Positions 50,018 to 60,300 of a DNA stretch of 64,000 nucleotides are shown piece by piece. The stretch is from CAWFLT01 sp963816795 (GTDB lineage: Bacteria; Acidobacteriota; Vicinamibacteria; Vicinamibacterales; SCN-69-37). The translations under genes were made by a program, and so were the position numbers. The DNA is taken from NCBI GenBank assembly GCA_963816795.1, contig CAWFLT010000014.1, forward strand, positions 372,001 through 436,000, given 5' to 3'. The notes beneath the pieces were generated by a model. That model ran no database searches and was not told the DNA's origin. It saw only the letters and a program-made list of their open reading frames with translations. Position 1 is the first letter of the stretch. Each line of letters starts with the position of its first letter.

Positions 50018-52819
50018 ATGCGCGATTGGAAAGAGACGCTCAACCTTCCGCGGACCGAGTTCCCGATGAAGGCGAATCTGCCGGCCAGCGAGCCGGCGAC
50101 GATCGCCCGTTGGGACGCGCTCGGCCTGCACGACCGCATCCGCGAGGCACGCCGCGGAGCGCCCAAGTTCGTCCTGCACGACGGACCGCCCTACGCCAAT
50201 GGCGCGATCCACATCGGGCACGCGATGAACAAGATTCTGAAGGACCTGATCGTCAAGTCGCGCACCATGGCGGGATTCGATGCGCCCTACGTCCCGGGAT
50301 GGGACTGCCACGGCCTGCCGATCGAGCTCAACGTCGAGCGCGAGAAGGACGCGCCGGACAAGGACCGCGCGCCGGCCGAGTTCCGCCGCACGTGCCGCGC
50401 CTATGCGGAGAAGTTCCTCGACTCGCAACGTGAGGACTTCAAGCGACTGGGAATCCTCGGCGACTGGGCCGCGCCGTACATCACGATGGAGCCGGCGTAC
50501 CAGGCGGCCATCGTGCGCGCGCTCGGGAAGTTCGTGGCTCGCGGACTGGTCTACAAGGGCAAGAAGCCGGTCCACTGGTGCCTGCGCGACCGGACGGCGC
50601 TGGCCGAGGCGGAAGTCGAATACGAGACGCACACGTCGCCGTCGATCTACGTCGAGTTTCCGCTGTCGCCGGCGGACGCGGGCGCGCTGGCAGAACGGCT
50701 GCCGGCGCTCGCCGGCCGTGCCGTGACGGCGCTCATCTGGACCACGACCCCGTGGACGATTCCGTCCAATCTGGCGCTCGCGTTCCATCCGGACTTCGAC
50801 TACGGCGCGTACGAAACGGCGGCGGCGCCCGGAGAGCTCCCGCGCGTCGTGCTGCTTGCGGAAGCCCTCGCCGATCGCGTCGCGGAAGCCACCGGCAAGC
50901 CGTTCGGCGCGAAGCTCGCGTCGTTCAAGGGCACGGTGGTCGATCGCCTTCGGTTCCGGCATCCGTTCTACGACCGGGATTCTCTGGCGGTGCTGGCGCA
51001 GTACGTCACGCTCGAGCAGGGCACCGGCGTCGTGCACACCGCGCCCGGACATGGCGCCGACGACTTCGGGACCGGCGTGCGCTACGGGCTCGACATCTAC
51101 GCGCCGATCGGCGTCAACGGCCGCTTCAACCAGGACGTCGGCGTGGTCGGCGGACTCAAAGTGTTCGAGGCCAATCCGGTCGTCATCGCCGCGCTCGAGC
51201 AGGCAGGCCGGCTCTGGTTCACCGCGAGCGTGCAGCATTCGTATCCGCACTGCTGGCGCTGTCATCAGCCGGTGATCTTCCTGGCGACGCCCCAATGGTT
51301 CATCAGCATGGACGGCATCCGGGCCGCCGCGGTGTCCGAGGCCAACGCCGTGCGGTGGATCCCCGAGTGGGGCCGGGAGCGGATGACCGGCATGTTCGTG
51401 GCGCGCCCGGACTGGTGCATTTCACGCCAGCGGGCGTGGGGCGTGCCGATCCCCGCCCTCAGCTGCGACGGCTGCGGCGAGTCGACGCTGACGCCGGCGC
51501 TGATCGAGCACGCCGCCAGGTTGTTCGAGGGCGCGAGCGCCGACGCGTGGTACGAGCTCGACACCGCGGCGCTCACGCCGCCCGGCCTGACCTGCGACAA
51601 GTGCGGCGGCACGGCATTTACGCGCGAGCGCGACATTCTCGACGTGTGGTTCGACTCGGGTTCCAGCCACGAGGCCGTGCTGGCACGCCGCCCGGAGCTC
51701 ACCTGGCCGGCTGATCTGTACCTGGAAGGCACCGATCAGTATCGCGGGTGGTTTCAGTCGTCGCTGCTCGTCGGCGTCGGCACGCGGGAGCACGCGCCGT
51801 ACCGCGCCGTGCTGACGCACGGGTTCGTCGTCGACGAGCAGGGGCGCAAGATGTCCAAGTCCCTCGGCAACGTCGTCGCGCCGCAGCAGGTGATGAAAGA
51901 GAGCGGCGCCGAGATCATCCGGCTGTGGGTCTCGATGGTCGACTACCGGGACGAGGTGCGTCTCGGGAAGGAAGTGCTGTCGCGCACCGTCGAAGCCTAC
52001 CGGAAGATCCGCAACACGCTGGGCAAGTACCTGCTCTCCAACCTGTACGACTTCGACCCGGCCCTCGATGCGGTCGATCAGCCGCGTCTGCTCGAAGTCG
52101 ACCGCTACGTGCTCGCCGTCTACGCGCGGCTGGCCGAGACGGTGCAGCAAGCCTACGCGTCGTACGACTTTCAGACGATCTTCCACGCCGTGAACGAGTT
52201 CGTGACGGTCGATCTCAGCGCGTTCTATCTCGACGTGTCGAAGGATCGCCTGTACACGTTCCGCGCCGATTCCGTCGAGCGGCGGTCCGCCCAGACGGCG
52301 ATCTACGTGATCGCCGATGGCGTCGCGCGGCTGCTGGCGCCAATTCTCTCGATCACGGCCGATGAGATCTGGCGGTTCCTGCCGGGAACGCGCGAGCCCT
52401 CCGTCCACCTGGCGCTCTTCCCATCGGGCACCGAGCGCTGGCGCGATGCGGACCTGGAGGCGCGCTGGGCGCGGCTGCTCGAAGTGCGCGCCACCGTCAA
52501 TCTGGCCCTCGAAGCGACGCGTCAGCGCAAGGAGATCGGCAACGCGCTCTCGGCCCAGGTCGTGGTCACGGCCGCCGGTGAAACCGCGGAACTGCTGGAA
52601 CGGTACGCCGCCGACCTGCCGATGCTCTTCATTACGTCCGGGGTCATGGTCCGGCGCGCCGCCGGCGGCGAGCTGGCCGTCGAGGTCGCGAAGGCGGCCG
52701 GCGAAAAATGCCAGCGCTGCTGGCGGTTCGTGACGGACGCCAGCACCGACGGCGATCTCGCCGGACTGTGCGGCCGCTGCACGGATGCGGTTGGAGGCGC
52801 GGTTGCTGCCATCCGCTGA
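50018..52819 (+). CDS. ileS: Isoleucyl-tRNA synthetase
   Basis: 933 residues, class I synthetase. GAIHIGHAMNK near residue 66 is the HIGH motif and GRKMSKSLGNVV near 610 is KMSKS. An editing CP1 domain lies between them (TTTPWTIPSNLALAFHP, GADDFGTG). The C-terminal zinc finger (EKCQRCWRFV, GLCGRC) near 893-925 marks the bacterial type. Charges tRNA-Ile. lspA overlaps its end. Confidence 0.97.
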   Translation: MRDWKETLNLPRTEFPMKANLPASEPATIARWDALGLHDRIREARRGAPKFVLHDGPPYANGAIHIGHAMNKILKDLIVKSRTMAGFDAPYVPGWDCHGLPIELNVEREKDAPDKDRAPAEFRRTCRAYAEKFLDSQREDFKRLGILGDWAAPYITMEPAYQAAIVRALGKFVARGLVYKGKKPVHWCLRDRTALAEAEVEYETHTSPSIYVEFPLSPADAGALAERLPALAGRAVTALIWTTTPWTIPSNLALAFHPDFDYGAYETAAAPGELPRVVLLAEALADRVAEATGKPFGAKLASFKGTVVDRLRFRHPFYDRDSLAVLAQYVTLEQGTGVVHTAPGHGADDFGTGVRYGLDIYAPIGVNGRFNQDVGVVGGLKVFEANPVVIAALEQAGRLWFTASVQHSYPHCWRCHQPVIFLATPQWFISMDGIRAAAVSEANAVRWIPEWGRERMTGMFVARPDWCISRQRAWGVPIPALSCDGCGESTLTPALIEHAARLFEGASADAWYELDTAALTPPGLTCDKCGGTAFTRERDILDVWFDSGSSHEAVLARRPELTWPADLYLEGTDQYRGWFQSSLLVGVGTREHAPYRAVLTHGFVVDEQGRKMSKSLGNVVAPQQVMKESGAEIIRLWVSMVDYRDEVRLGKEVLSRTVEAYRKIRNTLGKYLLSNLYDFDPALDAVDQPRLLEVDRYVLAVYARLAETVQQAYASYDFQTIFHAVNEFVTVDLSAFYLDVSKDRLYTFRADSVERRSAQTAIYVIADGVARLLAPILSITADEIWRFLPGTREPSVHLALFPSGTERWRDADLEARWARLLEVRATVNLALEATRQRKEIGNALSAQVVVTAAGETAELLERYAADLPMLFITSGVMVRRAAGGELAVEVAKAAGEKCQRCWRFVTDASTDGDLAGLCGRCTDAVGGAVAAIR

Positions 52820-53369
52820 CGAGACGCCCACGGTGTCGCCGCCGGCCGTGCCGGCGACCGCTGACGCCGTGACACGGCCCTCCACGACCAATCTGTTCTG
52901 GTGGGTCAGCCTCGCCGTCGTCGCCGCCGATCAGATCTCCAAGGCCATCGTCCGCGCCCTGCTCTCGCTCGGCGAGAGCCACACGCTCGTGCCCGGGTTC
53001 ATCGATTTCGTCCACGTGCGCAACGAAGGGGTGGCCTTCGGTCTCTTCAACACCCTCGACCTCGAGTACAAGTGGATCTTCACGACCGCCCTGGCCGGAT
53101 TGGCGCTCTTCGGCATCGCCTACTACGCCCGTCACATCAAGCCCGATGAGCGGCTGGCCCGTGTCGGCCTCTCACTCATCCTCGGTGGCGCGTTCGGCAA
53201 CCTGATCGATCGGCTCCACGCCGGCTACGTCGTCGATTTCGTCGACATCTACTGGCGCGGGTGGCACTTCTGGGCGTTCAATGTCGCCGACGCGTCGATT
53301 ACGATCGGCGCCATTCTGGTCTTCGTCGAGTTGCTGCTGGTGAAACGACATGTATCCCATTCTGTTTGA
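52785..53369 (+). CDS. lspA: Lipoprotein signal peptidase II
   Basis: Up to 194 residues with four membrane segments. Catalytic Asp residues are in GNLIDRLHAGYVVDFVD and FNVADASITIG; VRNEGVAFGLFN is also conserved. It cleaves the signal peptide of lipidated prolipoproteins. The long start overlaps ileS by 35 bases; TTG at 52803 with GGAGG 5 bases upstream is an alternative. Overlaps lgt by 20 bases, so the two lipoprotein enzymes are coupled. Confidence 0.94.
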   Translation: MRLEARLLPSADETPTVSPPAVPATADAVTRPSTTNLFWWVSLAVVAADQISKAIVRALLSLGESHTLVPGFIDFVHVRNEGVAFGLFNTLDLEYKWIFTTALAGLALFGIAYYARHIKPDERLARVGLSLILGGAFGNLIDRLHAGYVVDFVDIYWRGWHFWAFNVADASITIGAILVFVELLLVKRHVSHSV

Positions 53370-54150
53370 GATCGGAAACTGGCCGGTCTACACGTACGGC
53401 GTGCTGCTGGCGGTCGCCTATCTGGTGGCGTTGCAGCTGGCCGTCGCGCGGGCACGGCGTCAAGGCCTCAACGCCCAGCGGGTCATGGATCTCGGGATCT
53501 ATCTCATCATCGCGGCGCTCGTCGGCGCCAAGCTGATGCTCGTCGTCGTCGACTTCACCTACTTCCGCGAACATCCGCGCGAAATCCTCTCACTGGCGCG
53601 CGCCGCCGGCGTCTTTTATGGCGGCCTGATCGTGGCGGTGCCGCTCGGCCTGTGGCTGGGCCGCAGGTACGGGCTGCCGATGTGGACGACCGCCGACTTG
53701 TTCGCTCCAGGGATCGCGCTCGGGCACGTGATCGGCCGGTTCGGCTGCCTGCTCGCCGGCTGCTGCTATGGCCGCGAGACGCATGTGCCCTGGGCCGTCA
53801 CGTTCACCGATCCGGTCGCCGCCGCCAACGCGGGCACGCCTCTCGGCGTGCCTCTCCATCCGACCCAGCTCTACGATGCCGGCGCCGAGCTCCTCATCCT
53901 TGTCTTCCTGCTGGTCTTCGAACGCAAGGGGCGGCCATTCGCGGGGCGGACGTTCTGGTTGTACATGTTGCTGTACGCGATCTCGCGCTTCGTCGTCGAG
54001 ATCTATCGCGGCGATCCGCGCGGCGCGCTTTGGGGGTTGTCGACCTCGCAGTTCTTCTCCGTGCTGATCGCCCCGCTCGCGATCATCATGCTCCTCAGGC
54101 TGCGGGCGCGATCGGCCACGTCTCTCGAAACCGCGGCAGTCCCGCGGTGA
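53350..54150 (+). CDS. lgt: Prolipoprotein diacylglyceryl transferase
   Basis: 266 residues, seven membrane segments. GVFYGGLIVAVPLGLWLG, then the signature HVIGRFGCLLAGCCYGRET, HPTQLYDAGAELL and SRFVVEIYRGDPRG are present. It transfers diacylglycerol from phosphatidylglycerol to the lipobox Cys, the step before LspA. Confidence 0.95.
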   Translation: MYPILFEIGNWPVYTYGVLLAVAYLVALQLAVARARRQGLNAQRVMDLGIYLIIAALVGAKLMLVVVDFTYFREHPREILSLARAAGVFYGGLIVAVPLGLWLGRRYGLPMWTTADLFAPGIALGHVIGRFGCLLAGCCYGRETHVPWAVTFTDPVAAANAGTPLGVPLHPTQLYDAGAELLILVFLLVFERKGRPFAGRTFWLYMLLYAISRFVVEIYRGDPRGALWGLSTSQFFSVLIAPLAIIMLLRLRARSATSLETAAVPR

Positions 54151-54178
54151 GCGTGCCGCCAGCCACCGCGGAGCGACC

Positions 54179-55264
54179 GTGACCGACTCCGCGCCCATCC
54201 GCCTGGTGGCGGCTGAACCCGATGCCGGACTGCGGCTCGACCAGTTCATCGCACGGCATCTTCCCGACGCGTCGCGCTCGCAGATTCAGCGGTGGATTCG
54301 TGACGGCCAGGTCGCGGTGTCCCACGGCAAGGTCAAGCCGGCGCTCGAGGTGGCTCCTGGCCTGATCGCAACCGTCACGCCTCCAGTGGCCCCGCCGATC
54401 ACGCCGGAGGCCGAAGCGCTCCCGCTTCGCGTGCTCTATCACGACGACGACATCGCGGTGGTCGACAAGCCTTCGGGAATGGTGGTGCATCCGGCCGCGG
54501 GTCATGCGCGCGGGACGCTCGTGAATGCGCTGCTCCACCACCTTCCGGGCCTGAGCGGCGCTGCCGGACTGCAGCGACCGGGCATCGTCCACCGGCTGGA
54601 TCGCGGGACGTCCGGCGTCATCGTCATCGCCCGCAACGATCGCGCCCACCGCGATCTCTCGCGGCAGTTCCAGGACCGCACAGTCGGCAAAGAGTACCTG
54701 GCGCTCGTCTGGGGGACGCCGGCCGTGGGGGAAACGTTCGCGCGGCCGATCGGCCGCGACGTACGGCACCGGCAGAAAATGTCGACGCGATCCCGGCGCG
54801 CGCGTGCCGCGCTGACAGAGATTCTCGACGTCGAGCCGCTCGGCGGCGTCTCGCTCGTGCGTCTGCGGATCGGCACCGGCCGCACACACCAGATTCGGGT
54901 CCATCTCGGTGAAGCCGGTCACCCGGTGGCCGGCGACGTCCTGTACGGCGGCGATCGCCGGCGCGCACCGGGCCGCCTGGCACCCACTGGCCGACTGTCC
55001 CGCCCGTTCCTGCATGCGGCGCGACTGACCATCGCGCATCCGGCTGATGGACGCGTCCTGTCTTTCGAGGCCCCGCTGCCCGACGATCTCGCGGGGCTCA
55101 TCGACGGGTTGAGAAAGAGTCATACGGGTACGAGGGGTACGAAGGGTACGACGGGTACGACGGGTACGACAGGTACGACAGGTACGACGGGTACGACAGG
55201 GTACGACAGGTACGAGGGTACGGCGGGTACGCGAGGTACGGCGGGCAAGAAGTCCGCGCGATAG
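54179..55264 (+). CDS. RluD-type pseudouridine synthase with repeat-encoded tail
   Basis: 361 residues, GTG start. N-terminal S4 domain (GLRLDQFIARHLPDASRSQI), then catalytic GIVHRLDRGTSGVIVIAR with the Asp, and RTHQIRVHLGEAGHPVAGD. It isomerises uridines in 23S rRNA. The last about 45 residues (TGTRGTKGTTGTTGTT and so on) come from a GGTACGACG tandem array and are not part of the family fold, so the original stop seems to have been lost to repeat growth. Confidence 0.92.
   Translation: MTDSAPIRLVAAEPDAGLRLDQFIARHLPDASRSQIQRWIRDGQVAVSHGKVKPALEVAPGLIATVTPPVAPPITPEAEALPLRVLYHDDDIAVVDKPSGMVVHPAAGHARGTLVNALLHHLPGLSGAAGLQRPGIVHRLDRGTSGVIVIARNDRAHRDLSRQFQDRTVGKEYLALVWGTPAVGETFARPIGRDVRHRQKMSTRSRRARAALTEILDVEPLGGVSLVRLRIGTGRTHQIRVHLGEAGHPVAGDVLYGGDRRRAPGRLAPTGRLSRPFLHAARLTIAHPADGRVLSFEAPLPDDLAGLIDGLRKSHTGTRGTKGTTGTTGTTGTTGTTGTTGYDRYEGTAGTRGTAGKKSAR
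55123..55245 (+). repeat. GTACGACGG tandem array, forward arm
   Basis: About thirteen 9-base units of the form GTACGACGG/GTACGACAG with a few 8- or 10-base variants, inside the 3' end of the RluD-type gene. Confidence 0.92.
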
Positions 55265-55871
55265 TTGGAGAATAAGAGATGGCCAGCGCCAGAAGGTTCC
55301 GCGTACCCGTGCGTACCCGTCGTACCTGTCGTACCCGCCGTACCCGTCAACGTCCTTCGCCATCGTCGCGTCTTTCGCGGTCGCGTCTTCGACGTCGAGC
55401 AGGATCGCGTGCGGATGCCGAATGGACGGGAGGTGACGCTCGATCTCGTTCGTCATCGCGGCTCGGTCGTGATGATTCCGCAGCCGTCGCGGCGGCAGGT
55501 CATTTTGATCCGCCAGTATCGGTACGCGATTCGGCAATGGATCTGGGAATTGCCGGCCGGGTCACTGGAACCGGGGGAAGCGCCGCGCGCCGCCGCGCGC
55601 CGGGAGTGCCGCGAGGAGATCGGCCTCACGTCCGCGCCGATTGACACGTCTGACCGCCCTCTACCCGACGCCAGGATTCTGTGACGAGGTGATGATCTTC
55701 TACCGCTGTGAGGACCTGGTCCGGCCGGGCCGAGCGGTTGCGGTCGATCCCGATGAGCAGATCGAGCCGCGCGTGTTCAGCCTGACGGAGGCTCGGCGCC
55801 TCGTCACCAATGGCGAGATCCTCGACATGAAAACCGTTCTAGGATTACGCTTGGTGGGCAGCGGCGCATGA
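55265..55871 (+). CDS. NUDIX hydrolase, ADP-ribose pyrophosphatase-like, one frameshift
   Basis: About 202 residues after repair. The Nudix box GSLEPGEAPRAAARRECREE is complete (Gx5Ex7REUxEExGU). The upstream HRRVFRGRVFDVEQDRVRMP and IRQYRYAIRQWIWELPAG are typical of ADP-ribose pyrophosphatases. At about 55638-55645 the frame shifts to one reading RLTALYPTPGFCDEVMIFY and on to the stop. The only in-frame start is TTG at 55265; residues VPVVPVVPAVPV near the N-terminus are read from an inverted tandem array. The stop overlaps the RND adaptor ATG. Confidence 0.8.
55300..55347 (-). repeat. GTACGACGG tandem array, inverse arm
   Basis: Five units CGTACCCGT, CGTACCTGT, CGTACCCGC and similar, the complement of the forward array, inside the 5' part of the NUDIX gene. 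The core between arms is about 55 bases and holds the RluD stop and NUDIX start. Confidence 0.9.
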
Positions 55872-57053
55872 ATTTTTCCCCATTACTGCGTAATTTTCCC
55901 CGCGCGGTCTCGAACCTCATCTGCGGATTGGGCTTGTCGTCGATGCTCCTACTCACTGGCTGCGGCGGGGCGTCCCAGGGCGCGTCGGCGGCGCCGGTGG
56001 GCGGCGGCCGCGGGGGGGGCGCGGCGGCGGTGGTGGTCGAAACGGCTTCGGTCGTCTCGAAGCCGATGGCGATCAAGGTGCGGGCCGTCGGCAACGTCGA
56101 GGCCTCGTCGACGGTGGACGTCCGCGCGCAGGTCTCGGGCGAGTTGCTGTCCGTCGAGTTCACCGAGGGGCAGGATGTCCGGGCCGGGCAACTGCTCTTC
56201 ACGGTGGATCCCGCGCCGTTTGCCTCAGCGCTCAAGCAAGCGGAAGCGGCGTTGGCCCGCGACACCGCCCAGGCGAAGAATCTCGAAGCTCAGCGCACGC
56301 GCGCCGAAAGCCTGCTCAAGGCGGGGCTCGTCGCGCGCGCAGACTACGACGCGCTCGTTGCCTCGTCGGCCGCGATTCAGGCCTCGCTCGTGTCGGATGC
56401 CGCGGCCATCGAGAGTGCGCGGATTCAGCTCGAACGCACCAGGATCGTGGCGCCGGTCGGCGGGACGTACCGGCGCCTTGCTCGTCCATCGCGGCTCGCT
56501 CGTGCGCAACACCGATTCGGCGGCGCTGGTCGTGATCAACCAGCTGACGCCGGCGTTCGTGAGCTTCGCCGTGCCGGCCCGCCTGTTACCGCAGTTACGT
56601 GGCGCTGGCGGGGCCCGGCGCCTGCCGGTTGAGGCGGCACCCGCTGGCGCCAGCGACGCCCGCTCGACGGGCACGGTGACATTCATCGACAACGCCATCG
56701 ACCAGGGCACTGATTCGATTCGGGTGAAGGCGACCTTCCCGAACGGCGATCGGCGTCTCTGGCCGGGCGCGTTCGTCGACGTGACGCTCCAGCTGGCCGT
56801 CGACAGCGAAGCGATCGTCGCGCCGAGCGCGGCGGTGCAGGCCAGCCAGCAGGGCACCTTCGTGTTCGTGGTCAAGTCCGACCAGTCCGTCGAGGCCCGG
56901 CCGATCAAGGTCGACTGGATCGAGAGCGGCGAGACGGTCGTCGCCGACGGGCTCAAGGCGGGTGAGATTGTCGTCACCGATGGTCAATTGCGGCTGACGC
57001 CGGGGACGAAAGTCACCATCAAGGGCGCGGCGGCGGGGAAAAAGGGCGAATGA
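55868..57053 (+). CDS. RND efflux periplasmic adaptor lipoprotein, one frameshift
   Basis: About 394 residues after repair. Lipoprotein signal ending LLLTGC. Biotinyl-lipoyl/hairpin region: VSGELLSVEFTEGQDVRAGQ, a coiled-coil hairpin (about 120-190), then IVAPVGG. The frame shifts near 56464 (an extra A would explain it), and the next frame continues RTGALLVHRGSLVRN, the beta-barrel part (ATFPNGDRRLWPGAFVDVTL) and GAAAGKKGE. AcrA/MdtA-like adaptor joining the inner-membrane pump to an outer-membrane channel. The pump gene overlaps it by 4 bases. Confidence 0.87.
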
Positions 57054-60000
57054 ACATCTCAGCGCTGTTCATCAAACGGCCGGTCGCGACCACGCTCATT
57101 CAATGCGCGATCGTGATCTTCGGCGTCATGGGGTATTTCGCCTTGCCCGTGAGCGACCTGCCGAGCGTCGACTTCCCGACCCTCTCGGTCAATGCCTCTC
57201 TGCCGGGAGCGAACCCGGAAACGATGGCCGCCGCCATCGCGACACCGCTCGAAAAGCAGTTCGCCACCATCTCGGGCATCTCGTCGATCAGCTCCACCAA
57301 CAGCCTGGGCAGCACGAACATCACGCTGCAGTTCGATCTCGATCGCGATATCGACGCCGCCGCGCAGGACGTGCAGGGGGCCATCTCACGCACCGTCCGC
57401 CAGCTGCCGCCGGACATGCCGGCGCCGCCGTCGCTGCAGAAGGTGAACCCAGCCGACGCGCCCATCCTGTTCCTGACGTTGAGCTCGGCGACGCTGCCGC
57501 TCTCTGACGTGAACGAGTACGCCGAGATCCACATCGCGCAGCGGATCTCGATGCTCACGGGCGTGGCGCAGGTCGGCATCTTCGGCGCGCAGAAGTTCGC
57601 GGTGCGGATCGACGTCGACCCCCGGCAGCTGGCGGCACGCAACCTCGACATCGAACAGGTGGCGACGGCGGTCGCCCGCGGCAGCGTCAACCGGCCGACC
57701 GGCACGCTCTTCGGGCCCGACCGGACGTTTGCCGTCAAGGCCGACGGGCAGCTCACGAACGCGATGGCGTTCCGGCCGCTCGTCGTGTCGTATCGCGAGG
57801 GCCGGCCAATCCGCCTCGACGAGGTCGCCAACGTCTACGACGGCGTGGAGAACGACAAGACGGCCAGCTGGTACAACGACCTGCGCACGATCTATCTCGC
57901 CGTCAACCGCCAGCCGAACACCAACACGGTCGAGATCGTCGATTCGATCCGCGCTTTGCTGCCGCAGATCGAGCGCCAGCTGCCCGCCGCGCTCACGCTG
58001 GCCATCCGCAGCGACCGGTCGCAGTCCATTCGCGAGTCGGTGCACGACATCAAGCTGACCCTGGTCGGCACGATCGCCCTGGTCGTGATGGTGATCTTCC
58101 TCTTCCTGCGCCACATCACCGCCACGATCATCCCCAGTCTCGCCCTGCCGGCGTCCATCGTCGGCACGTTTGCCGCGATGTACCTGCTGGGCTACAGCCT
58201 CGACAACCTCTCGCTGATGGCCCTCACGCTCTCGGTCGGCTTCGTCGTTGACGATGCGATCGTGATGCTCGAGAACATCGTGCGGCATATGGAGCACGGC
58301 GAGGACGCGATGACCGCGGCGCTCCGCGGCTCCAAGGAAATCGCCTTCACGATCGTCTCGATGACGCTGTCGCTCGCGGCGGTCTTCATCCCCGTGCTGT
58401 TCATGGGCGGGATCATCGGCCGGCTGCTGCATGAATTCGCGGTCACGATCGCGGTCGCGATTCTCGTCTCCGGGTTCGTCTCGCTCAGCCTGACGCCGAT
58501 GCTGGCCAGCCGCTTTCTCAAGGCCCCGTCCAGCCAGCGCCACGGGCGCATGTACATGGCGATCGAGCGGGTCTTCGATGGCGCGCTCCGGGTCTACGGC
58601 TGGTCGCTGAACCTGGCGATGCGCAACCACGCGCTCACGATGGCGGTGTCGGCGCTGTTGCTCGTGGCGACCGTCTACGCCTTCCGGATCATCCCGATGG
58701 GGTTCATCCCGAGCCAGGACATCGGCCAGATCAACGGCCAGACCGAAATGGCGCAGGGGCTCGGCTACGAGTCGATGGTCGAGCATCAGCTCGAGGTGAT
58801 GAAGATCATTCGTGCCGATCCCAACGTCAGGTCGGTGACGTCGTCGATCGGCGGCGGAGGCGGACCGGGCGGCGGGACCTCGAACGGCGGCCGGTTCTTC
58901 ATCGAGCTGAAGCCGCGGGCGGAACGCGACCTGACGGCCGATCAAGTCATCGCGGCGCTTCGTCCGAAGGTCGCCGCGGTGCCCGGCGTGCGCGTGTTCC
59001 TCACCAACCCGCCGGTCATCAACCTCGGCGGCCGCGCTGCGCGCGCGCAGTACCAGTTCACGATGCAGGGCGGCGACACGACGGAGCTGTACGCCGCGGC
59101 GACGGCGCTCGAATCCAAGCTGGACGACGTGCCCGGCCTCGTCGACGTCTCGAGCGACCTCCTGCTGACGAATCCGCAGGTGAACGTCACGCTCGATCGC
59201 GAGCGGATCGCGGCCCTCGGCCTCACGGCGGATCAGGTGGAGAGCGCGCTCAACAACGCCTTCGGATCGCGGCAAGTCGCGCAGATTTACGCGCCGAACA
59301 ACGCCTACCAGGTGATCATGCGCGTCGCGCCGGAGTATCAACGAGACTCCAGTGCGCTCTCGCTGCTGTATCTGCGCACCGCGGACAACAAGCAGGTACC
59401 GCTCTCGAGCGTCACGCGCGTCGACACCGGCGTCGGCCCGCTCGCCGTCAACCACACCGGCCAGATGCCGTCGGTCACGATCTCGTTCAACCTGCGCCCG
59501 GGCGTGGCGCTCGGCGACGCGGTCGAGCGAGGTCGAACAGATCGCGCGCACCGAACTGCCGGCCACGATTGCAACGAGCTTCCAGGGCAGCGCGCAGGCG
59601 TTCCAGGATTCGACCCGCGGGCTCGGCGTCATTCTCCTGATGGCGATCTTCGTGATTTACGTCGTCCTGGGCATCCTGTACGAGAGCTTCATCCATCCGC
59701 TGACGATTCTTTCGGGACTGCCGTCAGCGGGCCTCGGCGCGCTCGCGACGCTCCTCGTCTTCGGCGTCGACCTCAACATCTACGCCTTCGTCGGCGTCAT
59801 CATGCTGGTCGGGCTGGTCAAGAAGAACGGCATCATGATGATCGACTTCGCGATCGACGCGCAACGAACCCAGGGCAAGTCGCCCGCCGAAGCGATGTTC
59901 GAAGCGTGCCTGGTCCGGTTCCGGCCGATCATGATGACCACGATGGCCGCGCTGGTCGGCACGCTCCCGATCGCTCTCGGCTGGGGCGCCGGCGCAGAAG

Positions 60001-60191
60001 CCCGCCGCCCGCTCGGCCTGGCCGTCGTCGGCGGCCTCGTGGTCTCGCAGACGCTGACGCTCTACATCACGCCGGTGTTCTACCTCTACATGGAAGCGTT
60101 GAGCGGACTGCTACGCGGACACCGGGCGCCGATCGCGGTGAAGTTCGACCGCGCCGCGCTGATGGCCAACGGACGCACTCACGCGAAATAA
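57050..60191 (+). CDS. RND multidrug efflux permease, MdtB/MdtC-like, one frameshift
   Basis: About 1046 residues after repair. Begins MNISALFIKRPVATTLIQCA. The membrane block has the proton-relay VVDDAIVMLENIVRHME (paired Asp) near residue 400. Two large periplasmic loops follow the usual pattern. At about 59525 the frame shifts by one base; the second frame continues SEVEQIARTELPATI, then VILLMAIFVIYVVLGILYES and GLVKKNGIMMIDFAID to the end. Similar to MdtB/C pumps for drugs and bile salts. No outer-membrane TolC gene is adjacent. The stop TAA is the edge of an octamer cassette. Confidence 0.9.
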
Positions 60192-60298
60192 GCAATGGAG
60201 GCAATGGGCACGAATGTGTGAATCGAGGCAATACGAAAGTGCTTGCTCATTGCCCCATTGCCCATTCTGCCCTTCATTGCCTCATTGCCCCATTGCTG
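60189..60298. repeat. 'Empty' inverted octamer cassette between convergent genes
   Basis: Left arm starts TAAGCAATGG at the RND stop and carries degenerate units (GGCAATGGG, TGTGAATCG, GGCAATACG). The right arm (60247-60298) has inverse units CATTGCCC, CATTGCCT ending CATTGCTGAT, three bases before the Lon stop. More diverged than the cassette at 49169-49293. Confidence 0.88.
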
Positions 60299-60300
60299 AT

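Noticed and set aside
59510..59540. Programmed ribosomal frameshifting in the RND pump
   Set aside because: No slippery heptamer or downstream structure, RND pumps are not known to need it, and similar shifts recur in unrelated genes.
57386..59632. 748-residue open frame on the strand opposite the RND pump
   Set aside because: It is the high-GC antisense shadow of a well-conserved gene; composition is Arg/His/Asp-rich without domains.
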